Assembly: GCA_013180625.2 (NCBI GenBank)
Contig: SNVD02007141.1
Location: forward strand, 124,001 to 188,000
From: Boswellia sacra
Taxonomy: Eukaryota; Streptophyta; Magnoliopsida; Sapindales; Burseraceae
Reading direction: 5' to 3'
DNA: 64,000 nt
How positions within the stretch are numbered: the first letter of the stretch is position 1; the number at the start of each line of letters is the position of its first letter. Positions 24,575-36,007 of the stretch are shown here, piece after piece. The position numbers and the translations under genes are program-made. The notes under the pieces were generated by a model. That model ran no database searches. It was given only the letters and a program-made list of their open reading frames with translations, and had not been told where the DNA came from.

Positions 24575-25624
24575 TGAAAGTGTAAAAAACTATACTTCAA
24601 GTTGGAATGGTTTAGTTTGTGTTTGTTTACAAACTCCAAAAACTATTTTTTGAAAACGTACACTTTTTAGTGCATTTAAAACAATATCAACCACATATCA
24701 TTTTTAAAATTTCAAAAAATTTAAAACAAACTACATATTCTTTTCAAATTTTGAAAACAAAAACTCCAAATACATAAACAAACACACCCTTCGTGACTTA
24801 TTCTCATCCCTATTGCTCAAATAGTGACCCAATGAACACATCAACACCCTTGGATCAATATAGCTCTACTAAAGTGAAAAAGAATAGGTACCTGCAAAGG
24901 CACTCCAATACCAAAGTCAGGTCCCAAATTTTATATGAAAAAATAAGGGTTAGATAATCAGCAATATAACCAAATCAAAGCAAATATGAAGTTGTAATGA
25001 AAAAGTTGAAGAAAAAGATCGGGTGAGCTCTAGGAGAGAGTTTTCTATGTATATTCATCTACTCTTGGCTGAATGACCTAGAGAGACAATTTTGCCCATT
25101 TTTTCTTCGACGACCAACCTTTATTCCTCCCTTCTAGGTCATTCTCGAGCTCTCTCTTTACTTTTGGCATCCCTATGCTTGGATTACTTCTAGTTGCTTA
25201 TCTTCCCTTTTTTGGCTTCCCTTCTCCTAAAGACTCTACCTCCAGCCCTAATTCTCTTTGTTATCCATTGTACAGAATCCAACCTTCCTTTTTTGTCCAG
25301 CACATGTGGTTTTTCTTCCTTGGTTTTTTTTCTCCTCTTATCCATTTCAAAATTTGAATATCTTTTTCTCTTTTTTTTTCTCTCTCATATGAAGCCACCT
25401 TACTCACAAATGCTAGCAAGTTTTTGTCCTCTATCATTGACTTACTTTTTGTTTGTCTCTCCCTAGCAAATAAAAGTAAGTGAATGGGCTGCTAGGCTGA
25501 ATTTGAAGACTGGGTGGGTTGAAGTTCAGATAGACCTTTATTAAGCTTATATTCCAAGTCATGATAGGCCATGCTTTGGGCTTTGTTTGGGTTTGGACCC
25601 AAGAGTCAAAATTATTCCCTTTCA
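24575..25624 (-). repeat. LTR (5' LTR in element orientation), enlarged by a MITE
   Basis: TGAAAG...CTTTCA, 1050 bp. The extra length against the 828-bp partner is mostly accounted for by the insert at 24609-24789. The rest aligns with 18635-19462 throughout. Confidence 0.85.
24609..24789. mobile_element. ~180-bp MITE inserted in an LTR
   Basis: Present in the right LTR and absent from the left one. Ends are imperfect inverted repeats: GTTTAGTTTGTGTTTGTTTA on the left and, on the opposite strand, GGGTGTGTTTGTTTATG on the right. A related copy lies at about 49440-49640, sharing CACATATTCT, AATTTTGAAA and AAACACACCC. The type is unassigned; hAT-like or PIF-like are both possible. Confidence 0.65.
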
Positions 25625-26584
25625 AAGTGTTAAAGAATGTTTCTGTTCTTTATTTTAGGTGAAATTATATTTTTGGTTCCTAGTATGGTAAAAAATGGAT
25701 ATTTTTACTTTTGGTAACATTTTTAGTATTAGTAAGAATAATTGTTTTACTTGCTCTGGTACATTAATAAATATTCTTAATTTAGTATAGTCAAACAAGC
25801 TTAATTTTGACTTGAATAATTAAGTACTTTTAGGGCATTTAGGAAAAAAAAAATCTCCCCGCATTAGAGTTGTAGGTCAAAGGCATATCAATTATTTGAA
25901 AGTTTACCAAATTGGTTTTTTGGTTGGTAAAGTCCTCTGTAGTAATTGTTAAATAAATAATTACTAAAGACATCAAATTTTCTCCAATAAATCAACTAAT
26001 GGCATACGACTACGCATTAGTATATTCTTAGCCAAACCTATCCTGAAAAAGAAAAGTTCTTGTACATAAGACATTTTTGTACTTCCACTATCTAGTATAA
26101 GATATAGAAAAATGTTTTACTACTATTCGCTAGAGCATCACTATCAATGTAGTAAACTCCTTTGACACCCCTTTCAAAAAAATATGACTTCATAAAGGAA
26201 GCTATTTCAAGTTAAATTAAAACTATGATCATTACCTCTTGGGCTTGCCTCTTTCATGCCTTATTAAACTTCACTTTAGAGCAGTACCTTTTAATGATAC
26301 ATACACTACATCCCTTTTTCTCCCTTGTGGCGAGTATAAGAGGAGCTTTAAGTTCCTTATAATTGAAATCTATTTTTCTTGAACAAGAAACTCTTTCATG
26401 TACCCATCTTTGACCAATGCTTCAATTTAGGACTTTAACACTTTACATTCAGAAGTGTCCTGCCCATGGTCTTAACAAAACTTGTATTATTTGCTTCATT
26501 CCCTTTTTTTATGTTGACTTTATTGTAACTAGCAATTTTAGAATGGTTTTATTTTAGATTTGCAAGAGAACCTACTCTCTCAAG
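25625..26584. other. Spacer, no gene seen
   Basis: No coding or RNA signal was recognised. It lies between the LTR element and a MITE-like block. Confidence 0.4.
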
Positions 26585-27080
26585 GCGTGTTTGGTTTGGC
26601 AAATAAGATAGCACTGGATAACATTATTTTTATGTACTCTATTTGGTGTTGCAAATTGCAAAACATGAGATAGTATTTCAACATATAAGCACTTAATGAC
26701 TTGTAGAAAAGGAAACTCGCCTCCATCCATGGGTTTATACGGTACAAGACAAGAGAAAGAAGCAAATAAAGGATTTCCTAACAATATCTTATTATATTAC
26801 ATATATATTACTTAAATTAAATAAAATAAATATTTAAATTAATTAAATTATGTTGAAATTAATTAAATAATTTTTTACTATACATTTAAAACAATTAAAT
26901 CATCAATTACATATAAATAAATTTAAAAAATATATTCTAAGATAAATAAATCTAAACATAATTTTAAAATAAAATTTACTATATTGTGAATATATATTTA
27001 TTTTGATTAACATTAATCTCATTAACTTTTGAATTTTATGCATCAATAATTTGGTTTTATCCAATATTATATCAAACAAA
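26585..27080. mobile_element. Candidate AT-rich MITE with GTTTGGTTT-type ends
   Basis: The left end reads GCGTGTTTGGTTTGG and continues to ACTGGATAACATT. The right end, read on the opposite strand, is CTTTGTTTGATATAATATTG followed by GATAAAACC. Both share GTTTG and a TGGATAA word at similar depth. The core is very AT-rich and non-coding. No target duplication was verified. Confidence 0.45.
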
Positions 27081-27084
27081 GTAT

Positions 27085-27648
27085 AGCATCATTTCTTAAA
27101 ATTTGAATTTATCCTTCTGTAAGTGGGGCAGGAACCACTTGTGAAGGCCATTATTAGCACCTATGTCAATCTATTTAGTCACATGCTACAATGCTTAGAT
27201 TCCCAACGAGCGTTGTCTTTTTTTATTTCCTTATAGCCTTTTGTACAAGAAAATAAAGATGACAAAATAGTTAATTGAAATACGTTAGAAAAGCAGGCAG
27301 ATCAACAAAGTGAAGGCAGGCTTATCTCCAATTTTCCTCACCAGATAAAGAAATTAATATTTCATAATCATTATTCTCTACCTATGTTTGACACAATAGG
27401 GTAGGGACCTCCAATATATTGATTATATTAAAAATGAAATTTAACAAAAATCTAAAAAAAAAAAAATTCTTTTACATTGTAGGTTGTTTTACTTAATCTA
27501 GATTGCTAGCTAAAGAGTTCAAAGGGCTTAAGTAGAGGGTGAAAAGATAGGCGTTAGTGAATTTGGCATTAGCCAGCTATCTATATTTTCTTTTCTACTA
27601 GTCACACCACAAGTTATAGCCTTCCTTTAGTGAATGTTGAGATTCAAT
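27085..27648 (+). repeat. ~0.6 kb direct repeat, copy B
   Basis: Same order of blocks as 17548-18165 with modest divergence, and without the long TA tract. The pair encloses the LTR element and the MITE; unequal recombination between them could delete about 9.5 kb. Confidence 0.85.
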
Positions 27649-28737
27649 TAAATGCTATTACTACTACTTTTCTATCACCAACGTATACACTTTTACATAA
27701 ATATCTTTGATTCTCTGCTCATACATAAATATATCTATATATATACACTTGAACAAATCTATTTGTATATGTATAAAGTTTTTGATTGATAAATAATGTC
27801 CGAAGGAATTTTATATTACAAAAATGTAATTTTTCCCTAGACTTTAAGAAAGTTTTGTAAAAATCTCATATTTTTATTTTTGGTCGTTTAAGTTCTAGTA
27901 CTATAAATTTAAGGATAAAGTAGAAATTTTATCGTTATATATATACATTCTCATCTTGAGGTGAGCAAAAAGGGTCTAATATCTTATTCTCCCAAACATG
28001 GTACAATATTATTTCTTACCCAATTCTACCAAATCCTATCCAATTCAATCCAATCCAAAAAATTAATGCTATACAATACATCACACCAAACGTACAAAAT
28101 GGCAATCTCCTATGCAATCTTCTTTGGTCCTTACTCCTACTCTCCCTAACCTTACTAGTTTCTCTAGGTTGCCAATTGCTTGTTTAATATACAAATATTC
28201 AATGTTGTTGCACTTCTTTAGTCATGTCAAGAGCTTCATATTGTAAGACTTTTTGTCCCATTTTTAAGGACTAGATAAATTTTCAAACCATTGTTGTTAC
28301 TGTTATGCCATCATTAGTTGTCTATTTTCATGATCTTCTTATTAAAATAAGTTATATAATTTCTAAGAGGTTTGTTCTTCCCTTGATTCACTTTCAATAG
28401 GTGGGTAGTCACCTTTTGTGAGTTCAGATAAATTGAGAAATGAAGAGGGTATTATTTGTGAAAAAGAGTTAATTCTCTTAGGTTCTAGTTGTTTTGGACC
28501 ATTAGCAAGTAGGCACTACCAAGATTAATGGGAAAGCTCTTTGCAGAAAAGCATTCAATATTGTTGAATATGCATCCAAGATGTGAAAAAACTCTAAATA
28601 CTTTACTAGATCTCTCTTCCTTAGTAGGTTGTATTAGCAAGAAAGTTTAAAGGTATGAGAACCTTTAGGATTTCATTGATAAATAGAGGCTTGAATTTAT
28701 AAAGGAGTTAGTCTAAAAGCTGAATCTAACCATGACT

Positions 28738-28789
<52 letters not shown>

Positions 28790-29215
28790 ATTACCATTAA
28801 TAGCTATAACCTCTTTTACCTTTCTATGTGTTTTTCTTTTCTTTTTTGAGCTTTTATAATAGTTACTGTTAGGTTCTTATTTTTGGTATTGAGAACTTTA
28901 GCAGAACTTTGGTACCTAATCGTAGAGTCCTCATAGTGCCTCAAGACAACATTTGGGCTCTCAATCTCATGTGATCCTTGACCTTTTATCTTTGTCATGA
29001 CTTACTTTTTTTTTCCTTCTACTCCTTTGAAAGGTTGTTGTGTTACGTTTCCCAATTCTTCTTAGATTCCTCTATTTGGCATTTCAAAATCTCAATTTAG
29101 GGATCACGATCTCTTCTTATTTATTTATGAGCTCCAAAATGTAAGAATGTTGTGCCTCATTTTTACAGCTCAACAAAAATGATAATAATAGCCTTGATAG
29201 AAATAAATAAAAATA
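27649..29215. other. Spacer with (TA)n tract, no gene seen
   Basis: Contains a (TA)21 run at 28741-28782. A MITE-like fragment rich in CCAATTCAATCCAATCC and ending CATCACACCAAACG lies at about 27990-28095, but no opposite end was located. No gene was recognised. Confidence 0.45.
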
Positions 29216-29357
29216 GGCTAATGTCATAAACCTCCCCTAACCTTAGGTTTTATATCACGTGGATTTACTATTTGGAAATCTTATCACTGGCTACCCTTAT
29301 CTTTTCAAAAATCATCATAGACTACCCCTCCGTTAGTTTGATCATTAACTTAAAATA
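29216..29357 (+). repeat. Left terminal inverted repeat of the MULE
   Basis: Pairs with 35866-36007. Shared inward-reading words include GGATTTACTATTTG / GGATTGACTATTTG, CACTGGCTAC and AAATCATCATGGACTACC against AAATCATCATAGACTACC. Confidence 0.88.
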
Positions 29358-29771
29358 AATAATTTAAAATTCAAATGTTATTATGATAAATTAACAAGAA
29401 GGAGTTAGTAGTATATAACTACAAAGTCAACTATTATATTATTAATAAATCTCTTTCTTCGTTTTGTCCCTACTTGGAAAAAAAAAACATTTTCGTCTTC
29501 TTCATCTTGGCACCATTCTTGACCTACCCAAAGACAATGTTGGCTAAATCTTCTTCGTTCCGGAGTGTAGGAGGATCAATATTGAAGAACCAAAGATACA
29601 GTAACGTAAGTTTCTTTTGCTATCTTTTTTATCTCCTATTGTGCATGGGTGGTGATTGGTTACATTATGTGTGTGTGTGTATAGTGTAGTTATTGTTCTG
29701 CTTATTTTAAAACTTTTCATATAACTTCAAACTACTTTTAATAAGTTGTTATACTTATAATATTGTATGCT

Positions 29772-31437
29772 TTATATTGGTATGTTTACCTCGATCTTGC
29801 GAAAAGTTTCCAGGATTTCTTGTTCTTGTTCCTCCTTCCTTGATTTTGCAAATCTGCTAGGAAAAGGTGGAGGAGTAACATATGAAGGAATATGGGTTTT
29901 AGGATTTACCTTAGAAGATGATGTTTTATTCATGGTGGGAGTGGTGTCATCCCCTTCATCAGTTTGTGATTTCTTTGGTGGAATCTCTAATTGCTTCCCA
30001 CTTCTCAAAGTTACAGCACTAGCATTCTCTCTTGGATTGATCACCGGCTGAGAAGGTAATTTTCCTGAGCTTTGACTCTCAAATTTGCTCATGTTAGTGG
30101 CCAATTGTCCCATTTGATTTTCCAGGTTTTGGATACTTGCCCTAGTTTCCTGCTGAAATTGCATTGTGTTAGTGGCAAGTGCTTTAACAATATCCTGGAG
30201 AGACATACCTGAATTTTGTGGAGCTGGTTGTGGTGCTGGTTGTGGTTGTGCTTGAAATGGTTGCTGCACCCTTGGTTGATTGAAACCTGGTGGTCGATTT
30301 GGTATGGCATTTGGGGCAATTGGTTGATGATTCCCATATCTTAAATTAGGGTGATCTCTCCATCCAGCATTATAAGTATTGGAGAAAGGGTCATACCTTT
30401 GCCTTGGTTGTCCTGGAAATCCACCCATGGCATTGGCTTGTTCTGTATCTCCTTCTTGCAAAGTTGGACACATGTCGGTTGGATGGTCCATGGCAGAACA
30501 TACTCCACATGCATAAGATTGCTGCATATGTCCTACAGCCATTTTTTTTACAAGAGAGGTTAGTTCACAAAGTTGTTGTTCAATGTTTGAAGTACTTACC
30601 TCATTTACTCTTTTTGGTAGTTGTGGCTCAAATTGACTGCTGAATTGTTGGGAGTTCGCTGCCATGTCACTAATCAAACGTCTTGCCACGTTCGGTGTTT
30701 TATTAACTAGTGCTCCACCACTAGCAGCATCAATGATACTCCTTTCCATTGGTAGGAGACCCTCATAGAAATATTGAATTAGGAGTCCATCACTAATTTG
30801 GTGGTTTGGACAGCTAGCACATAACCTTTAAATCTCTCCCAATATTCATGAAGTGATTCTCCATTGTGTTGTCGAATACCACTAATATCTTTTCTAATAT
30901 TTGTAACTTTCGAGGCTGGAAAGTATTTCTCCAAAAAGAGTTTACTCATCTCATTCCAAGTGGTAATGGTACCTGGTGGTAGGTAGTATAACCAATCTTT
31001 TGCCGAATCTGCTAATGAGAATGGGAAAGCTCTCAATTTAATTTGCTCTTCAGAAACGCCGTTGGCTTCATACTTGAGCATACCACATGAAATTCTTTGA
31101 GGTGTTTGTTCGGATCCTCTCCTGCAAAACCATGAAATGTAGGCAAGAGATGAATCAGTCCAGATTTAAGTTCAAAATCTATCTCAAAATTGGTGCTTAT
31201 GCATAGCGGTTGTTGATCAATAATTGGAGCCGCTAACTCCTTAAGAGTCTGATCGTTTTCCATCGCCATTGCTTCCGATTCAGATTTGATTGAACTGCAA
31301 GAAGATGGGAGGGAAGTGTGTCGTGCAAGGTCAAATTCTGGAGGTGGAGTTGAAATTGACCGATTTAGCCTTAAATTCGAGGATTGGAGAAACTCCTTAA
31401 TTCTCTTAAGTCGTTGATCCGCTTCTCCCTCGGACAT
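29772..31437 (-). pseudogene. Ty3 (Athila/Tat-like) gag, two frameshifts
   Basis: Capsid/nucleocapsid precursor of a plant Ty3 element. Three open blocks lie in three different frames: 31437-31033 (N-terminal, ending around HLKEFHVVC), 31081-30779 (capsid core with RAFPFSLADSAKDWLYYLPP and IRKDISGIRQHNGESLHEYW), and 30749-29772. The last block has a CCHC knuckle, CGVCSAMDHPTDMC (CX2CX4HX4C), a Pro/Gln-rich stretch, a coiled-coil segment and VTLRSGKQL, a phrase typical of this lineage near the gag-protease border. It ends ETFRKIEVNIPI then stop, where the element is cut off. Frame changes lie near 31050-31080 and 30830. Domain order and spacing match the family; pol is absent. Confidence 0.9.
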
Positions 31438-31519
31438 AAAAGCCTAAACACAAACAATCAGGAAATAACAATCAAGAATCAGTAGTAAAAACAGAATAAC
31501 AAATTGATTAGAAAATCAA

Positions 31520-31537
31520 TCCCCGGCAACGGCGCCA
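31520..31537 (-). other. Primer-binding site complementary to plant tRNA-Asp
   Basis: The plus strand reads TCCCCGGCAACGGCGCCA, the 3' end of plant tRNA-Asp(GTC) including CCA. On the element strand it is therefore a perfect 18-nt primer site, six bases from the LTR edge, as is usual in Athila/Tat-type elements. Confidence 0.95.
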
Positions 31538-31543
31538 AAAACT

Positions 31544-32964
31544 TGATGCGTTCGAAACTAGCAAGTATACTAGTCGCACAAGTAATAAAGTGATAAGTAG
31601 ATATCGTTCCCACGAGGATTGATTCTAATTGAATTTGTTATTTTCCAGCAACAATAAACTAAACAGGGGGGGTTTTGTTGAATGATTAACTAAATGAAAT
31701 AAGAATGCAAATTAAGAATAACAAAACAGAAGTTAATTTGAATGAAAGATCAATGAGAGACACTTGGTTAAGGGTTCTTTCTCTGCCACAAGATATGAAT
31801 TTGTGAATTAACATAGAATTGTAATCCAATTACAGCATTGAAGTTATCAACCGTAGATAACAACAAGCTCTGTTATCCCAATCTTTCCTTACTTTGTTGT
31901 TAAATAAAACAAGCTCTTTATTTAATCTCTATCCATTAAACAACCTAGAACAAGCTCTCTAAGTTTAATTCAATAGAAGCATTACGATGAGAAAGATAGG
32001 TTGATCTAAGCAATAATCACACAAGTTCGGATTATTTAACCTAGGTTGTATTTTCCAATTGCAATCTCTGATCACAATTTTGCTACTAATGATTGGAAAT
32101 TCATGACAATTACGGATCAAGATTTCTAATCTAGCAATAGACAACAACAGATTATATTCAGTTGGCCATTCCAAATACAATCAGTAAGCAATCATAAGCA
32201 TTAGATATGGGAAAATACAAGCAACTTCAATTAGAGAATTGGATAACAATTTCTTACACAATCAACTCACAAAATCCATATCAAGGGCTTTGAAATCACC
32301 CTCAACCAATTCAGATTTAGTTACACATATTCAATCAGAATAACAAATACAATACAGAGAAATTCCAGAATTGAAAAGGAAAGAAAGAACTTAGCAAATT
32401 CTTTGAAAATCTTCTTTGTAGATGAATCTTCTTGGAATTGTAGTTCCTCCTCTTTCAAAATCTTCTTTCTCCTTCAAGAACTCCAAGGGATGAGAGAAAT
32501 CCAGAAATGCAGCCTCCTCCCACGTTTTCCCCTCTTCAAGTTATGAAAATAAAACCCTAAAATGTGTTTAAATACTCTGCTACAGTAACTTGCTACAGTG
32601 CCCCGTATTTAATAACATGCTACAGTGATATATGGAATTACAAATATACACTTCTCATACCATTTTTATCACAACTTTCGGTACACTACATAAATTCGTG
32701 AACCGTATCCAGAAAATAGACTTCGAGAGCTTTTCAATGGTATATAGCATGTTATCCGGTTAATTGTATATCGATACAATCAACTCCAAGAAATTGGTTG
32801 ACTAGCAGAGGTGAAAATGAAGGGTTTTACTCCAATTTTGTGTAAGTTCCTCCAAAACTCCTACAAACATCAAAAACCACACAAAAACATAAAAATACCA
32901 AGGAATATAGCAAAGAAACATGGACGAATTGATATGAAAATGATATATAAATAGACACTTATCA
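31544..32964 (-). repeat. Ty3 LTR, 1421 bp
   Basis: Plus-strand ends TGATGCG...TTATCA. Nearly the same sequence forms the solo LTR at 61082-62487; the first ~100 bp (TGATGCGTTCGAAACTAGCA onward) appear identical. Both copies contain a cluster of TGCTACAGT words (about 32578-32630 here) next to a TTTAAATAC. Confidence 0.93.
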
Positions 32965-33301
32965 TATATCTATTTAAAATTATGAGAATCGAAACCCTAG
33001 AAATTGGGCAAATTTGAGGGTTTTCAAAATTAAGGGAAAAATTAGATAATTGATGTGTTATTATGGTCGGTTGAATTGTTCTATTGACATGCATGCATGG
33101 TTAGTGGTTTTATAATCTCGTCCATGGCTAATGTACTCAATCTTTTGGCTTTTTGTTGTTTTTTCAATGTTTTTTTTCTTTTGTTTACTACAATATCTTT
33201 TGTTTCATATTGCTGAAGAGATGATCAAACTAGGGGTTAGTAACCATAACGATGTCAACTTGGAATCGGTGCCTTGAGCTTTTAGGTGAACATATAAGAG
33301 G

Positions 33302-33735
33302 TTTTGTAGATGTGGGCTGCCTATGACTTTTATGAGTTATAGGCAGAAAGGTATTCTTAATGCTGTCAATGAAAAGTGGCCATATGCATCAAATAGGTAC
33401 TGTGGTGCACATGCAATAGCATGTGCAAATGAGAGGAGAGTCGATGTGGACAATTTGTGGATAAGATGTATCCAAAGGACAGATACATTGCTGCTTATAA
33501 CCATTATCTCAGCCCCATACCTAACCAATCTAAATGGTTAGAAATGGCATGTAATGAGCCTTAGGCTCCCAAGCTTAGAAGCAAAGCAGGGGGGCCAAAG
33601 AAGAATAGGAAAAAGATTGTTGATGCAAATGAAAACAAGCCTAGGAAGTTTTTTACAATGACATGCAAGAATTTTGAGGGTTATAATCACAATAGAAGAT
33701 CTTGCAAAGCTACCCCAAGAACAGAATTCTAAGGT
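33302..33735 (+). pseudogene. MULE transposase remnant (MudrA-type)
   Basis: Transposase of the surrounding MULE. One frame reads PMTFMSYRQKGILNAVNE and ASNRYC, the end of the catalytic domain; family members usually have SDRQKG, so the acidic residue is Tyr here. It then jumps straight to HAIACANERRVD, the SWIM zinc-finger end, implying loss of the middle of the protein. After a frame change the text continues VDKMYPKDRYIAAYNHYLSP and a basic segment (GGPKKNRKK), then a knuckle with substituted residues, CKNFEGYNHNRRSC. Internal deletion, frameshift and lost catalytic residue make it inactive. Confidence 0.82.
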
Positions 33736-33839
33736 ATAATTTTTTGTATAAATTTGAAGTATCAAATTAAATATTTTAGTTGTGATAATGTGAATATATT
33801 TTCAAGAAGAATAATTGGATATGCAAAGTAACTATAGTT

Positions 33840-34338
33840 TTTTGTTCAGGGTAAGACTAGTAATAAGTCACGTGATGCATCAGTTTCATTTTTAGTAGAA
33901 GGAACATCCTAGGCACCTAAGGGCAGGAAGAAGAATAAGCAATAGCTTTGTTTAAACTTCTTTTGTCAATCATCTTAGTCATTGCTTCACATTGCCTTCC
34001 TAATTTTACAAGTTACAACAAGATCTGAGGCATATTCAAGAACATCCCTTCTGAGAAAGAAGGTAAAATTTGTACATTATGGAAAAGATAACCAAGTTGT
34101 TACTGATTTTGTTTATTTTTTCCTTGTAGATAAAGATGGTTTAAATTGGATTTTACATGTCTTAGCCCGAAGATATTCTCAAGCACTTCCAGGTGCAACA
34201 TCTCAGCTACCTCCAATTGCATTAACTCAGCCACCTCTAGTTGCATCATCTCAGACACTTCAATCTTCATCATCTCAGGCACCTCTATCTGTATCTCAAC
34301 CACCACAGCTTCTAACTACATCATTTCATCCATCGTAG
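33840..34338 (+). pseudogene. Low-complexity C-terminal tail of the MULE transposase
   Basis: Short basic words (KGRKKNK near 33922) and then a repeat of SQ/PP-rich text (SQLPPIALTQPPLVASSQ) from about 34190 to 34338. Ser/Gln/Pro-rich tails often follow the zinc knuckle in MudrA-type transposases. The open frame starting at 33982 probably begins in an intron-like region; its first 60 residues match nothing I know. Confidence 0.45.
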
Positions 34339-35007
34339 CATCCTCAAATATCATTTCAGCATTCAATTAGGTCACCCACATTTAGGACAAAAGCAGGTGA
34401 GACATTGGTTTCAATGTGTCTTTATATTTATAATTTTGTGATATTCTCTTTATGTGATTTATGGGATAAATCATGCAGAAGCAAGGTGGTTACCATCTCA
34501 AAAGAAGTGAATAGCAACATAAATTACAAGTTTGGAATTTTGGGGTTAGTTCAACTTAGTAGTTTTTCTTTTAGTAGGTTTTGAATATATGAAGATCACA
34601 ACCTCTATATTTTATTGTACACAGTAAATTTGCTATTGATATGGGTTACATTATATTTTTGTAAAGGAACTTATGTACAGTCCTTTAGCGAGGTCTATAT
34701 GGCACTTTATAGTTGCATAGTGATGTTAAGATTTATAATATTATGCTTTATATGGCACAATGTATAGACCACATAAGGTATAATATTCAATGAATTACTT
34801 TTGTTAAAATGTTTATGCAGTTCTAGTTTTTTGGTTGTAACAATGGAAGTGTCTACTATTTATACAAGGAATGCAATACCCATTAATTCTCTTCACTATT
34901 GTTGCAAGAAAATACAGTAACAAAATATACAGTAGCCACTTGTTGAAAGTTCCAGCATCCTTCAATTTTTCATTCATTTGAAGGACAGTTTCACTTTTGA
35001 ATAGCAG

Positions 35008-35330
35008 TTACTTGAAATCACTATGCATCTCTCTTATGATAGGGTCAGCAGGATCCACCTCTTCTCTGTGACCATGAAAGCATTCAACATCCAAATCATA
35101 CTCTTCATTCTCAGGCTTCTACCATCTAAAGAAATTGCATGATCCACTTTTACATGTGAAATAAAGCTTACCAGGATTTTTTGCAGACTTCGATATTATA
35201 ATAGATGCCTTTGCATTGCATTTGAATATTGTATTCTTGAATTTTATTAAGATGCCATTCACACAGTTCTCCTAACATTTTTATTATTTGATGACTTGTT
35301 GTTGTGTCTTGTTTTACTTGACATGGATTG
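35008..35330 (-). pseudogene. GRF-type zinc-finger protein remnant inside the MULE
   Basis: The minus strand reads KSAKNPGKLYFTCKSGSCNF then FRW, the signature of the GRF zinc finger (NPGR-x-F-xx-C ... C-x-FF-x-W). The first Cys of the expected C-x-C pair appears as Phe (FKCNAKAS). A TAG follows the tryptophan, and then the frame stays open through KPENEEYDLDVECFHGHREE to a stop at 35008-35010. Upstream, an ATG near 35330 gives a short polar leader in another frame. GRF proteins of this kind (At4g04775-like) are common in plant repeats. It faces the transposase, near the right TIR. Confidence 0.7.
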
Positions 35331-35865
35331 ACTCATTACTTTAATCTTTTTATGGATAACTGGCTATGTGTTGTTCACTATACTTTTTGTGTGATGTGTT
35401 GTTGTGGTGTGGGGAACTAGCAATAAACTCATCTTTTGTATTTCATGTGCTACTGTGTCTGAATGGTGAAGGATATTAAGCATGCTGTTTAGCTTGTTGT
35501 TGTATGTCTGTATTACTTGACAAAGAGTTGCACAAGTTTAGACAATTATATGAATATCGCTTCATTTGAATAGCTGGAAAAATAAATGAATTTTACAGTG
35601 TAAAACAATATTTATACTCCACATCTCATGTGATGAATGGAGTTTAACAGCCACTGTAATAGCTAGTTTAATTTTTTAATTTTTAAGGGGTAAAAATGTC
35701 TTAGAGAAGTATGGAGGATGGGTTCAAATTTGAAAAAAAAATTCATTGAATCGAGGGTAGAATGGTCATTTCACAATATGTACTGATTTCGATTGTTGCA
35801 CCTATTTTATATCAACTTCTATTATGGATATTTCGGTAATTACATTCGAAATGGATGGAAAAGTG

Positions 35866-36007
35866 GTTTCACTTAACAGTCAAACTAACAAGGAGGTAGT
35901 CCATGATGATTTTTTAAAAGATAGAAGTAGCCAGTGACAAGATTTTCAAATAGTCAATCCATATGATATAAATCCTAAAAATTGGGGAAGGTCCATGACA
36001 TTTGCCC
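35866..36007 (-). repeat. Right terminal inverted repeat of the MULE
   Basis: Inverted partner of 29216-29357, with scattered substitutions and ending TTTGCCC. Confidence 0.88.

Larger units (their letters stand above)
18635..25624 (-). mobile_element. Degraded minus-strand LTR retroelement lacking pol
   Basis: Two related direct repeats bound the element: 18635-19462 and 24575-25624. Both start TGAAAG and end CTTTCA. Minus orientation is indicated by a purine tract next to the left LTR, a gag remnant reading leftward from just inside the right LTR, and a primer-site-like GTGTCATCTGTGG beside that LTR. No reverse transcriptase, RNase H or integrase motif was recognised; about 2 kb of degenerate tandem repeats occupies the interior. 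The five bases beyond each LTR (AACTA and AAGTG) do not match, so no target duplication is supported. It is best described as a non-autonomous or heavily degraded Ty3-like element. Confidence 0.8.
29778..32964 (-). mobile_element. Nested one-LTR Ty3 fragment (LTR, primer site, leader, gag)
   Basis: Minus-strand order: LTR (32964-31544), tRNA-Asp primer site, then gag, ending abruptly at 29778. Just outside lie TATAT at 29773-29777 and TATAT at 32965-32969. The plus-strand ends are TGG...TCA, so even the truncated end terminates in CA on the element strand. No protease, RT or integrase and no second LTR are present. The flanks on both sides belong to the MULE, so this insertion is younger than the MULE. 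Confidence 0.8.
29216..36007. mobile_element. Mutator-like element (MULE) with ~140-bp TIRs
   Basis: The left terminus 29216-29357 (GGCTAATGTCATAAACCTCC onward) is repeated inverted at 35866-36007 (read inward GGGCAAATGTCATGGACC). Outside lie AAATAAAAATA (29205-29215) and AAATGAAAATA (36008-36018), an 11-bp near-perfect target duplication within the 8-11 bp range of MULEs. Inside are a decayed transposase on the plus strand, a GRF zinc-finger remnant on the minus strand, and a nested Ty3 fragment at 29778-32964. Long TIRs, duplication size and transposase all agree on the class. Confidence 0.88.

Noticed and set aside
17548..27648. Direct 0.6 kb repeats as LTRs of an outer element
   Set aside because: Ends lack TG...CA and no primer site or polypurine tract adjoins them.
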